A stretch of DNA of 37,267 nucleotides from Planctomycetota bacterium (GTDB taxonomy: Bacteria > Planctomycetota > UBA1135 > GCA-002686595): NCBI GenBank assembly GCA_020638875.1, contig JACKHS010000030.1:1-37267 (forward strand), in the 5' to 3' direction. The position numbers and the translations under genes were made by a program. Shown here piece by piece: positions 7,490 to 15,314 of this stretch; within the stretch, counting starts at the first letter, position 1; each line of letters opens with the position of its first letter. The notes under the pieces were generated by a model, which worked only from the letters and a program-made list of their open reading frames with translations, ran no database searches and had not been told where the DNA came from.

Positions 7490-9642
7490 GCACCACCCGC
7501 CGCGACGAGGAGCTGAGCTGGGGGCCGCGCGAGGCCCACACCGTCCTGCACCACGACACGCCGCGCCGTTCGGGCCCCGACAAGGTGCGCGGCGCCGCGC
7601 TCTACAGCCACGACCGCCGACTGCCGGGCCTGTGCTACGGCGTGCTGGTGCACGCGCGCGCCGGCGTCGGACCGGTCGAGGTCGACCTCGCGCCGGCGCT
7701 CGCACTGCCCGGCGTGCTGACGGGTCTCCAGTTGCGCGAGGAGGTCAGCTTCCTCGGCCAGGCCGTCGCCGCCGTCGCCGCGGAGACGCCCGAACAGGCC
7801 GCCGACGCCGCGCGCGCGGTGGTCGTCGCGCTCGACGAGTCCGGCGGCTGGTCGCTGACGCCCGAGGCCGCGCTCGCCGCCGGCGCCGCGCAGGTCACGC
7901 GCCGCGGCAACGTCAGCGGTCCCGACGAGGACGGTGACGCGGAGGCGGTCGCGAAGGCGCTCGAGCGAGCCGACTTCGTCGTCGAGGCCGAGTACCGCGT
8001 GCCCGTGCAGCACCACATGTGCCTCGAGCCGCACGGCGTCGTGTGCGACTACCGCGGCGGCGACACGGCCACGGTCTACGCCTCGACGCAGGTCGCCTTC
8101 GGCATCCCCGGCTCGGCCGCCGAGGCGCTGGGGCTCGACGCGTCGAAGGTGCGCTGCATCGTGCACCACATGGGCGGCGGCTTCGGCTCGAAGTTCAGCA
8201 TGGACACGCCCGGCCGCGCGGCTTGCCTGCTGGCGAAGGCGCTCGGCCGCCCGGTGCACGTGTTCAACGACCGCGCGCAGGAGTTCCTCTCGGCCGGCAA
8301 CCGCTCGGGCTCGATCCAGCGCGTGCGCGCCGGCGCGACGAAGGACGGCAAGCTCAGCGCCTACGCGGTCGAGATCGACCGCCTCGGCGGTGTCGGCCGC
8401 GGCGCGGGCAACCCGGCGCCGTACGCCTACCGCGCGGGCGCGACGCACGTCGCCACGCGCTCGATCCGCACGCACACCGACTCGAGTCGCGCGATGCGCG
8501 CGCCCGGCCACCCGCAGGGCTCGTACGTGACCGAGTCGGTGGTCGACGAGCTGTGCTACGGCCTCGGGCTCGACCTGCTCGAGTTCCGCAAGCAGAACCT
8601 CCCCGAGGGCACCTGGCACCGCCAGCTCGAGCGCGTCGCGCGCGAGATCGGCTGGTACGAGCACCCGCACCGCACCGCGCCCGGCCGCGGCGACGGGTGG
8701 ACCGCCGAGGGCATCGGCTTCGGCGTGTCGATGTGGGGCGGCGGCGGCCACGACGGCGCCGAGTGCGCCGTGCGCATCGCCAAGGACGGCAGCGTGACGA
8801 GCTCGATGGGCGTGCAGGACCTCGGCACCGGCGTGCGTACGCTGGTGGCGATGATCGCCGCCGAGGAGCTCGGCCTGCGCGCGCAGGACGTCGAGCCGCG
8901 CATCGGGGACACCGACCTGCCGCCGGGCGTGGGCTCGGGCGGCAGCGTGACCACCGGCTCGATCTCGCCCGCGGTGAAGGTCGCCGCGCACGAGGCGCGC
9001 CTGGCCTTCGCGGCGCACGTCGCGCCGGTGCTCGGCTGCCCGGCCGAACGCGTGACCTTCGCCGGCGGCAAGGTCTTCGACGCGCAGACGCCCGACCGCG
9101 GCCTGACGTGGAGGGACGCGTGCGCGACGCTGCCGGGCGAGGGGCTCTCGGGCTACGGCAAGTGGCGCGCGGACCTGCAGGGCAGCGGCGTGCACGGCGC
9201 GCAGGCCGCGCGCGTGCGCGTCGACCTGATGACCGGTCACGTGCAGGTGCTCAAGATGGTTTGCTGCCAGGACAGCGGCCTCGTGCTCAACCCGCTGACG
9301 TGGCGCAGCCAGGTCAATGGCGCCATGATCCAGGGCCTCGGCCAGGCGCTGCTCGAGGAGCGCGTGCTCGACCAGGACCTCGGCATCGCGCTCAACGCGC
9401 AGCTGCAGGACTACAAGATCCCCGGCTGCCTCGAGATCCCCGAGCTGGTCGCGCTGATCGACGAGGGGGACACCCGCGAGGTGCCCATCGGCGTCGGCGA
9501 ACCGCCCGTGATCCCCGGACCCGGCGCGATCGCCAACGCCGTGCACAACGCGTGCGGCGTGCGCGTGCGCAGCCTGCCCATCACCCCCGACAAGCTCCTC
9601 GACGGCCTCGCGGCCCTGCGCGCAGGAGGCGCGACGCGATGA
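7486..9642 (+). CDS. Molybdopterin-binding catalytic subunit of xanthine dehydrogenase-family hydroxylase
   Basis: This is a 718-residue large subunit starting at GTG 7486 (GTGA overlap with the 2Fe-2S gene). The N-terminal hammerhead domain is followed by molybdenum cofactor contacts: HHMGGGFGSKF (227-237) and SRAMRAPGHPQG (334-345, the arginine-alanine-proline motif near Mo). Further contacts are the GVQDLGTGVRT stretch, the GSGGSVTTGS loop, and GVGEPPVIPGPGAIANAV with E672 as the expected catalytic base. It has no signal peptide, which fits co-export with the Tat-tagged small subunit. The overall organisation resembles PaoC/YagR and related periplasmic aldehyde or heteroaromatic oxidoreductases. 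ATGA overlap couples it to the FAD subunit gene. Confidence 0.93.
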   Translation: MSTTRRDEELSWGPREAHTVLHHDTPRRSGPDKVRGAALYSHDRRLPGLCYGVLVHARAGVGPVEVDLAPALALPGVLTGLQLREEVSFLGQAVAAVAAETPEQAADAARAVVVALDESGGWSLTPEAALAAGAAQVTRRGNVSGPDEDGDAEAVAKALERADFVVEAEYRVPVQHHMCLEPHGVVCDYRGGDTATVYASTQVAFGIPGSAAEALGLDASKVRCIVHHMGGGFGSKFSMDTPGRAACLLAKALGRPVHVFNDRAQEFLSAGNRSGSIQRVRAGATKDGKLSAYAVEIDRLGGVGRGAGNPAPYAYRAGATHVATRSIRTHTDSSRAMRAPGHPQGSYVTESVVDELCYGLGLDLLEFRKQNLPEGTWHRQLERVAREIGWYEHPHRTAPGRGDGWTAEGIGFGVSMWGGGGHDGAECAVRIAKDGSVTSSMGVQDLGTGVRTLVAMIAAEELGLRAQDVEPRIGDTDLPPGVGSGGSVTTGSISPAVKVAAHEARLAFAAHVAPVLGCPAERVTFAGGKVFDAQTPDRGLTWRDACATLPGEGLSGYGKWRADLQGSGVHGAQAARVRVDLMTGHVQVLKMVCCQDSGLVLNPLTWRSQVNGAMIQGLGQALLEERVLDQDLGIALNAQLQDYKIPGCLEIPELVALIDEGDTREVPIGVGEPPVIPGPGAIANAVHNACGVRVRSLPITPDKLLDGLAALRAGGATR

Positions 9643-10661
9643 GAGGCTTCAAGCTGTTTCGACCCGCGACGTTGGACGAGGCCGTGGCGCTCCTGCCCGG
9701 CGGGCGTGGTCCCGCCGAGCCTCACGACGCGCGGCCGCTGGCCGGCGGCCAGGACCTGCTCACCGAGCTGAAGGACCACCTCGTCGAGCCCGACGCGCTC
9801 GTCGACCTCACCGGACTGCACGAGCTCGAGGCGCTCGAGGTCGGCGACGCGCTGCGCATCGGCGCGCTGTGCAAGGTCGCCGCGCTCGAGCACCAGCCGA
9901 CGCTCCGCGCGCACTGGACGGTGCTCGCCGAGGCGGCCGCGTCCGTCGCGAGCCCGCAGATCCGCAGCCAGGCCACGGTGGGGGGCAACCTCTGCCAGCG
10001 GCCGCGCTGCTGGTACTACCGCAACGAGGCCGCGCCGTGCATCAAGAAGGGCGGCTCGGAGTGCTTCGCCGAGAGCGGCATGAACAAGTACAACGCCATC
10101 CTCGGCGGCGGGCCCTCGTACATCGTGCACCCCTCGGACCTCGCGCCGGCGCTCGTGTGCCTCGACGCGACGGTGACCGTCTCCGGCGCGCGCGGGCCGC
10201 GCAGCCTGCCGCTGGAGGAGTTCTTCACGCTGCCCACCGAGGGCAGCATCGTGCGCGAGAACGTGCTGAAGGCGAACGAGCTGCTGCTCTCGCTCGACGT
10301 TCCGTCGCTCGGCGCGGGTTGGACGAGCACGTACCTGAAGGCGCGCGAGCGCGGCTCGTACGACTTCGCGCTCGCCTCCTGCGCGCTGGCGGTGAAGCTC
10401 GAGGGCGAGCGCATCGCCGCCGCGCGCCTCGTGCTCGGCGGCGTGGCGCCCATCCCGTGGCGCTGCCCCGACGCGGAGGCGTTCCTCGCCGGCAAGCCGA
10501 ACACGCCCGAGACCTGGGCCGCGGCCGCGGCGCTCGCGACGAAGGGCGCCGAGCCGCTCGAGCACAACGGCTACAAGGTGCACCTCGCGCAGGGCCTGGT
10601 GCAGAAGGCGCTGCGGCGCCTCGCCGGTCAGGAGCCCACGCACGCGGGAGGTGCGCGATGA
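9639..10661 (+). CDS. FAD-binding subunit with extra 4Fe-4S cysteines, molybdenum hydroxylase
   Basis: This is a 340-residue medium subunit of the CO dehydrogenase/xanthine dehydrogenase FAD family. It starts at ATG 9639, overlapping the large-subunit stop (ATGA), with a strong AGGAGG upstream. The FAD-binding domain shows LAGGQDLLTELKD (equivalent of the AGGTDL loop), RIGALCKVAALEH and SPQIRSQATVGGNL. A cysteine-rich insertion after NL contains C119, C124, C134 and C142 (NLCQRPRCWYYRNEA, PCIKKGGSECF), as in PaoB-like subunits that carry a 4Fe-4S cluster. The C-terminal domain has TYLKARERGSYDFALASCAL. It accepts electrons from the 2Fe-2S subunit; the terminal acceptor is unknown. Confidence 0.92.
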   Translation: MRGFKLFRPATLDEAVALLPGGRGPAEPHDARPLAGGQDLLTELKDHLVEPDALVDLTGLHELEALEVGDALRIGALCKVAALEHQPTLRAHWTVLAEAAASVASPQIRSQATVGGNLCQRPRCWYYRNEAAPCIKKGGSECFAESGMNKYNAILGGGPSYIVHPSDLAPALVCLDATVTVSGARGPRSLPLEEFFTLPTEGSIVRENVLKANELLLSLDVPSLGAGWTSTYLKARERGSYDFALASCALAVKLEGERIAAARLVLGGVAPIPWRCPDAEAFLAGKPNTPETWAAAAALATKGAEPLEHNGYKVHLAQGLVQKALRRLAGQEPTHAGGAR

Positions 10662-10882
10662 GCCCCTTCGAGAGCCTCGAGATCAGCCCCTTCTGCCGCC
10701 ACCTGTGCTCGAAGAAGCTGCTGTTCCAGAAGCGCCCGCCCGTCGCGGCGAGCGAGATCCTCGACGCGAGTCAGCACACCTGGTGCGACCGCACCCAGGA
10801 GGCCGTCGGTCCCGACGGTGACGTGAGCGACCCCGAGGACTGCGTGCGCGGCCGCGGCTGCTTCACGCCGTACGGGAGCTGA
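10658..10882 (+). CDS. 74-residue cysteine-rich protein coupled to the molybdenum hydroxylase operon
   Basis: ATG 10658 overlaps the stop of the FAD subunit (ATGA), and GGGAGGTG lies a few bases upstream, so it is translated as the last gene of the operon. The product has no signal peptide and no transmembrane segment. It contains five cysteines (C13, C17, C43, C62, C68) in SPFCRHLCSKKLLFQ, QHTWCDRTQ and EDCVRGRGCFTPYG, plus H15 and H40 next to them. The spacing suggests a metal or Fe-S site or a cofactor-handling role, but I do not recognise the family. A small redox carrier or an assembly factor for the hydroxylase is possible; this is inference from position and cysteines only. Confidence 0.75.
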   Translation: MSPFESLEISPFCRHLCSKKLLFQKRPPVAASEILDASQHTWCDRTQEAVGPDGDVSDPEDCVRGRGCFTPYGS

Positions 10883-10929
10883 GCGCCCCGCGAGCGCCCG
10901 CGGCGCCGCCCTCCGCTCGTGCGGGGCGC
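10883..10929. terminator. Bidirectional hairpin between convergent operons
   Basis: The arms GCGCCCCGC (10883-10891) and GCGGGGCGC (10921-10929) pair perfectly, and the inner GAGCG/CGCTC extends the stem across a 2-nt bulge. It starts right after the stop of the cysteine-rich gene and ends 12 bp before the stop of the opposing gene at 10942. There is no clear T-tract. Confidence 0.5.
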
Positions 10930-10941
10930 GGCGCCGCGCGC

Positions 10942-11426
10942 TCACGACTCGACGCTGCCGCCCTCGCCCGCCAAGCCCTCCGCGAGCGGCGCGTAGAGGA
11001 AGGCGCGCAACGCGACGCCGTAGAGCGGCGCGAGCAGGCCGGCGCCCATGGCGGCGACGAGCTCGGCCGGGCTCGCGTTGCCGGCGCTGGCGGCCGTGAC
11101 CTGCAAGGCGGCGAGCAGCGTGCCGAGCAGGCCGAGCAGGCCGACCGCGACGCTGGCGGCGCCCGCGCTGCGCAGCGCGGCGAGCGAGGCCTCGCGCCGC
11201 GCGGCCGGCAGGTCCTCGGGGCCGCGTCGAAGGCGTCGACCCACGCCGCCGCGGCGCCGCGCGGGCCGTGCGCGACGACCACCGCGAGCCACGGCAGCGC
11301 GAGCACGGTGAGCAGCACTCCCGGCTCCAGCAGCCGGCCCGCCCCGCCGACGAGGCGCAGCGCGGCGAGCAGCAGCAGGGCCCAGGTGACGAGCAGGAAC
11401 AGCGGGCGGCGGTGCTGGGGAGCCAT
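10942..11426 (-). pseudogene. MotA/TolQ/ExbB-like membrane protein, frame broken near 11220
   Basis: The N-terminal part from ATG 11426 (MAPQHRRPLFLLVTWALLLL, then VLALPWLAVVVAHGPRG) carries two membrane segments. The frame is lost near 11220 after WVDAFDA. One base restores PEDLPAARREASLAALRSAG and then GLLGLLGTLLAALQVTAASA, followed by AAMGAGLLAPLYGVALRAFL and APLAEGL. That pattern (GLLGT...A.A.GL...LYG......F.PLA) is the pore-helix signature of MotA/TolQ/ExbB proton-channel subunits. Repaired length is about 161 residues, short for the family. The gene lies 4 nt after the preceding membrane protein gene. The break may be a sequencing indel; the channel assignment is tentative. Confidence 0.5.
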
Positions 11427-11430
11427 GGCG

Positions 11431-12022
11431 TCAGAGGGGCAGGAGGAGCACGAGCAGGACGAGGACGAAGGGCGCGACGAGCGCGAACAGCCCCAGCTCG
11501 TCGCCCGGGCGGAAGGCGCGCGTCTCGAGGCCGAGGGTCGCGGCGTCGGCGTCGGCCGCGGGGCCCAGCACGAGGCGCCCGAGCACCAGCCCCAGCGCCG
11601 ACGCGCCGAGCACCCAGTGCACGAGCTCGGCGACCTGCACGGGCAGCGGCGTGGGCGCGCCGGACTCGTGCGTCGCGACGCGCGCGAACAGCGCGAACGC
11701 CGCGAGCAGCGCGAGCACGAGCCCGGCGGCTTGCGCGCGCGGCGCGCGAGGCAGGCGAGCGCGCGCGTGCTCGCGCCGAGTCGGGGCGCCGCCGCAGAGC
11801 TGGCGCAGCGCGCGCCGAGCGCGGGCGCGAGGCCGTGCGCCGCCGCCGTCGCGCCGAGCGCGAGCGCGAGCACAGCGCCGAGCGGCAGCGCGAGCCCGCG
11901 CAGCAGCGCGGCCAGCGAGAACGCGCTCCCCGCGGGCAGCACGACGCCGCCGAGCGGCAGGCCCAGCACCAGCAGCGCGACGACGCCGAGGACGCGGGCG
12001 AGGGCCTTCTCACGGCGCTCAC
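11431..12022 (-). pseudogene. Multi-pass membrane protein of unknown family, frame broken at least twice
   Basis: A GTG at 12022 overlaps the upstream stop (GTGA) but its frame degenerates within a few codons. The coding-like frame begins EKALARVLGVVALLVLGLPL and continues SAFSLAALLRGLALPLGAVL to about 11745. After another shift it continues LALLAAFALFARVATHESGA, VAELVHWVLGASALGLVLGR and a C-terminal LFALVAPFVLVLLVLLLPL. That gives about five hydrophobic segments and roughly 195 residues when joined. The alternation of long hydrophobic helices and the adjacent MotA/TolQ-like gene suggest the two act together in the membrane. I do not recognise the family. Confidence 0.4.
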
Positions 12023-12287
12023 CGCAGCACCTCCGAGCGCTCGCGCCAGGCGTGCGCGAGCTCGCTCACGCGCCGCGCGAAGCCCTCGCCCCAGGCGCGA
12101 CTCGCCGCGCTCGCGGGCCACAGCGCGCCGGCCGCGCCACACGCGAGCAGCAGCGCCACGAGGACGCGCGCGGCGCGAGCGGGCGCGGGCGCGGGCGCGC
12201 CGCGAACGCGCGCAGCAACGCGTCGGGTCGTCGGGGCACAGGCGCCGGCAGGCGGCGCAGGCGATCGCAGAGCTCGTCGTCGTTCAT
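12019..12287 (-). pseudogene. Short single-pass membrane protein downstream of the sigma factor (anti-sigma-like), frame broken
   Basis: ATG 12287 overlaps the sigma factor stop (ATGA). The N-terminus MNDDELCDRLRRLPAPVPRR is a soluble stretch. After a shift near 12195 comes the hydrophobic segment RVLVALLLACGAAGALWPAS and a short tail SRAWGEGFARRVSELAHAWR. Joined length is about 89 residues. Position straight after an ECF sigma factor and the soluble-TM-tail layout suggest an anti-sigma or sigma-regulating role. No zinc-binding anti-sigma motif (HxxxCxxC) is visible, so this is inference from context. Confidence 0.4.
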
Positions 12288-12807
12288 CGGTCACGCTCCA
12301 GGAGGTCGCGCAGCGCGCCAGCGCGTCGGCGCTGCGCTGCTTGGCGGTGCGCAGGAGACGCCGAGGGCCGCGGCCACGTCGGCGTGGGGGAGGCCTTGCA
12401 CGTGGCGCAGCTCGACCACCGCGCGCAGCTCGGGGCGAGCGCCGCCACCGCGCGCGCGAGCGCTGCGTCGTCGCCCGTCGCGCACCGCGGCGGCGCGGTC
12501 GCCTCGGCGGCGGCGGCCCCGCGCTCGCGCGTCGGCGCCAGGCCTCGCGGCGCGCCCAGTCGCGCAGCCGGTTGAGCGCGAGCGTCGCGAGCCAGGCGCG
12601 GGCGTCGCGCCCGCGGAAGCTCTGCGCGCGACGCGCGGCGATCAGGAAGGTCTCGTGCAACAGGTCCTCCGCGTCCTCCCCGGCGCCGCGGCGCAACAGC
12701 CCGAGCAGCGCGGCGGCGTGCCGCGCGTACAGGGCCTCCAGGCTCGCGCGACCCGCGACGAGGTCGGGGCCGGCGACCTGGGCGAGCAGCTCGCCGTCGT
12801 CGCACAT
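12284..12807 (-). pseudogene. ECF-type RNA polymerase sigma factor, broken by about four frame changes
   Basis: The frame from ATG 12807 encodes sigma region 2: SLEALYARHAAALLGLLRRG, EDAEDLLHETFLIAARR and FRGRDARAWLATLALNRLRD. Beyond WARREAWRR the frame changes several times. The pieces that follow are region 4: AALARAVAAL, then PELRAVVELRHVQGLPHADV and AAALGVS, then TAKQRSADALAR, then LRDLLERDR. Ordered together they make a complete sigma-70 family ECF protein of about 175 residues. The junctions with the next genes are intact ATGA/GTGA overlaps, so the operon architecture is preserved while the frames are not. Sequencing indels in GC runs are likely; recent inactivation is the alternative. 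Confidence 0.6.
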
Positions 12808-12969
12808 CGGGTCGGGGAGGGTCGCGAGGGGAACGCCACCGCGCGCGCGGACGTGCAGCGCGTTCCCGAGAATCTCGCCGCCGCGAGCCTACGTCCCCGA
12901 CCTCCGCGCGCCGAGCCTGCACCAACGAGCGGCGCCGCCCCCCGCCGGAGCGGAGAGCGGCGCCGAGAG

Positions 12970-12994
12970 GCTCACGGGCGCGAGGCCCGCGAGC
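12970..12994 (-). terminator. Hairpin downstream of the three-repeat secreted protein gene
   Basis: The arms GCTCACGGGC (12970-12979) and GCCCGCGAGC (12985-12994) form a 10-bp stem with one mismatch around GCGAG. It begins 15 nt past the minus-strand stop at 13009. No T-run follows. Confidence 0.4.
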
Positions 12995-13008
12995 TCAGCA
13001 CGAAGCGA

Positions 13009-14781
13009 CTACCACTGGATGGTGTAGCCGTTCGACAGGTTGAAGACGTTGCCGCAGGGGCCGCCCGCGCCGCCGTTGGGGTCGCGGTACCAGAGCTGGT
13101 AGTGACGCAGGTCGCCGACGGTGACGCCGCCCTTCACCGAGACGGTGATGCCGGTCGTGTCGCTGGCGCCGGTGCCGTCGGTGACGCGCACGCCGAGGCG
13201 GATCACGTTCTGGCCGGCGCAACGCAGGCCGTCACCGAAGACCACGCCGAGGCCGCCGTTGATGGCGTTCTCGCCCTGGAAGTACAGCCCCGGCTGGCCC
13301 GTGGGGAGACCCGAGCCCGACAGGACGACCGTGTCGGAGCCCACCGTGGCGGTGCCCGAAGCGGTCAGGTGCGCACCCGCAGCGTTGGCGCTGTTGGCGC
13401 AGCCGTTGCCGGCGGCGCCGGTGCCGGCGAGGCAGGGCGCCGCGGCGCCGGTGCCGTCGCAGAAGCAGAAGCCGCTGCCCGGCTCGGTCGGGGCGATGGC
13501 GACGTCGAAGCTGGCCGGGCCGGCCGTCGTGGCGGCCGAGAACGTGCCGATCTGCAGCGTGTAGGTGGTGCCCGCGACGACCGGGAAGGTCATCGAGGAC
13601 TGCAGACCGCAGGAGTCGTCGTTGCAGGCGAGGGCCGGGGCGGCCGGGCAGCCGCTGCCGGCGTAGGCGGCGATCTTCGTGTCGAAGGTCGCGCCGGCGC
13701 AGGTCGAGACGGTGGCGTCACCGGTCACGTCGGCGGTCCAGCTGAACCAGAGGTCCTTGTGGACGTTCGAGCTGCCGAAGAAGAAGCACGCCGCTTCGGC
13801 CTGACCTTCGAGGCCGGTCGTCGCGTTGGTGGCGTCGTACGCGAACGAGCCCTGACCGGCGATGGCGACCGGCGTCGAGCAGTGGTCGTTGTCACCCGTG
13901 AAGGTCTTGATCGCGAGGCTGCCGGTGCCCTGCGCGGCGCCCGGGAACGTGCCGACCTGGATCATGTAGCTCGAGCCGGCGGTCACCGCGAGGGAGAGCT
14001 CCGACTGCAGGCCGCAGGTGTCGTCGTTGCACACCAGCGAGGAGCCGGCGGTCGGGCAGCCGCCGCCCGGGTAGGCAGCGAGCTTGGTGTCGACCCCGGT
14101 CAGACCGCAGGTCGAGATCACCGCGGTGCCGCTGGCGGGCGCCGTCCACGAGTACCACACGTCCGAGTCGATGCCGGACTGACCGAAGAACAGGCAGATG
14201 GCCTCGGTCTGACCTTCGGCGCCGACGGTGGCGAGGTTCGTGTCGAACGCGAACAGGCCGTCGCCGGCGATCGCGGCGGCGTTGGTGCAGTCGTCGTTCG
14301 CCGGCGGCTGCGGGCCGAGGATCGAGACGTTCATCGTGCCCGTGCCCGTGCCCGTGGCCGAGAACGCGCCGATCTGGACCATGTACGAGGTGCCGTTGTT
14401 CACCGCGAACGAGATCTCCGACTGCAGGCCGCACGAGTCGTCGTTGCAGACGATCGAGGTGCCGTTCGCCGGGCAGCCGCCGCCGGGGTAGGAGGCCAGC
14501 TTCGAGTCGAGCGTGTTGCCGCACAGCGACACCGTGGCGGTGCCGGTCGCGTCGGCCGTCCAGCTGAACCACACGTCTTTGTTCATCGCGGAGGAGCCGA
14601 AGAACAGGCAGTTCGCTTCGGCCTGACCTTCGACGCCGGCGGTGGCCAGCGTGGTGTCCCACGCGAACGCGCCCTGGCCGGCGATGGCGGTCGCCGTCGA
14701 GCAGTCGTCGGAGCCTTGAGCGGCGGCGACGGTGAAGGCGGACGTCGCCACGAACGCGGCGAGCAGGTAGTTGAATTTCAT
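13009..14781 (-). CDS. Secreted protein with three pre-peptidase-like repeats and a WYRDP C-terminal module
   Basis: I chose ATG 14781 because it opens a signal peptide (MKFNYLLAAFVATSAFTVAA, cleavage near AAAQ); earlier in-frame codons translate as low-complexity arginine/proline. The 590-residue product has three repeats of about 125 residues (about 25-150, 157-285, 290-420). Each runs DDC..A..IAG.G.FA.DT..AT.G.EGQ.EA.C.FFG, then D.WFSWTA, D.K.A.YPGGGCP, CNDD.CGLQS and Y..QIG.F. The conserved cysteines point to disulphides in the periplasm or outside. The fold resembles bacterial pre-peptidase C-terminal domains. The last ~150 residues form a cysteine-containing module ending QLWYRDPNGG..GPCGNVFN LSNG, shared with the divergent FG-GAP protein. 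The role is unknown; surface display or adhesion is an inference. Confidence 0.85.
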   Translation of the reverse strand: MKFNYLLAAFVATSAFTVAAAQGSDDCSTATAIAGQGAFAWDTTLATAGVEGQAEANCLFFGSSAMNKDVWFSWTADATGTATVSLCGNTLDSKLASYPGGGCPANGTSIVCNDDSCGLQSEISFAVNNGTSYMVQIGAFSATGTGTGTMNVSILGPQPPANDDCTNAAAIAGDGLFAFDTNLATVGAEGQTEAICLFFGQSGIDSDVWYSWTAPASGTAVISTCGLTGVDTKLAAYPGGGCPTAGSSLVCNDDTCGLQSELSLAVTAGSSYMIQVGTFPGAAQGTGSLAIKTFTGDNDHCSTPVAIAGQGSFAYDATNATTGLEGQAEAACFFFGSSNVHKDLWFSWTADVTGDATVSTCAGATFDTKIAAYAGSGCPAAPALACNDDSCGLQSSMTFPVVAGTTYTLQIGTFSAATTAGPASFDVAIAPTEPGSGFCFCDGTGAAAPCLAGTGAAGNGCANSANAAGAHLTASGTATVGSDTVVLSGSGLPTGQPGLYFQGENAINGGLGVVFGDGLRCAGQNVIRLGVRVTDGTGASDTTGITVSVKGGVTVGDLRHYQLWYRDPNGGAGGPCGNVFNLSNGYTIQW

Positions 14782-15314
14782 GTTGAGGTGTTGGTCGTCT
14801 ATCTCGGGAAGGGATCGAGGCGGGAGTCGACGCGTCGGCCCCGTTGGCCGGCCCGGTGCTTCCCCCCGGAAGCGTCTGGGCGCAGTGAGACGGGACCTGG
14901 CCGGGCTCCCCCCAGCTGCCGTCACGCTACGGCAGAGTCCGTAGAACCGGAATGGGCAAACTCCCTCAGTCCCTCGCCGTCCCACGCGGGGGCCGGCGCG
15001 TGGTCGGGCCGCAGGGCTCGCCACGAACGACTGCCCGGGAGGTGAGGGGCGCGCCGCCCGCTCGGGACCGCGCGCCCCGGGCGGCCGGCGGGGGCGCGGT
15101 CGCCCGGCGAGCGACCTCGACGCGTCGGCCTGGAGCTCGGCGCGGTCGAGACCACGCCGCGCCGATCGCGCCAGGTCGCGGGGAGGCCTCGCGCGGCGCG
15201 CGTCGTTCCGAGTCTCGGGGCGACGCCCGCGCGCGGCCGGTTTGTCGACACGCCGCCCCGCGTCCGCACGGAAATCGCCCGGCTCCCGCTCGCGTCCCTT
15301 CGTCCCCGCCGCCC
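14782..15314. promoter_or_regulatory. 533-bp divergent spacer with alternative hairpins
   Basis: No credible gene lies here. On the minus-strand leader side, two mutually exclusive hairpins share bases. CTACGG (14927-14932) pairs with CCGTAG (14939-14944), and CTGCCGT (14916-14922) pairs with ACGGCAG (14929-14935). A third perfect stem, GCTTCC/GGAAGC, is at 14858-14873. The part from about 15000 to 15300 is featureless GC-rich sequence. Promoters for both secreted-protein genes must lie here but I could not place them. Confidence 0.4.

Noticed and set aside
14930..15000. GGGCAAAC string considered as part of a cyclic-di-GMP (GEMM) riboswitch
   Set aside because: The other conserved blocks (GACGCAAAGC and the second stem) are missing.
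14827..15131. TCGACGCGTCGGCC occurring at 14827-14840 and again at 15118-15131, considered as an operator pair
   Set aside because: A nearly identical string also occurs inside the TamA-like gene near 25828, so it is likely a composition effect.
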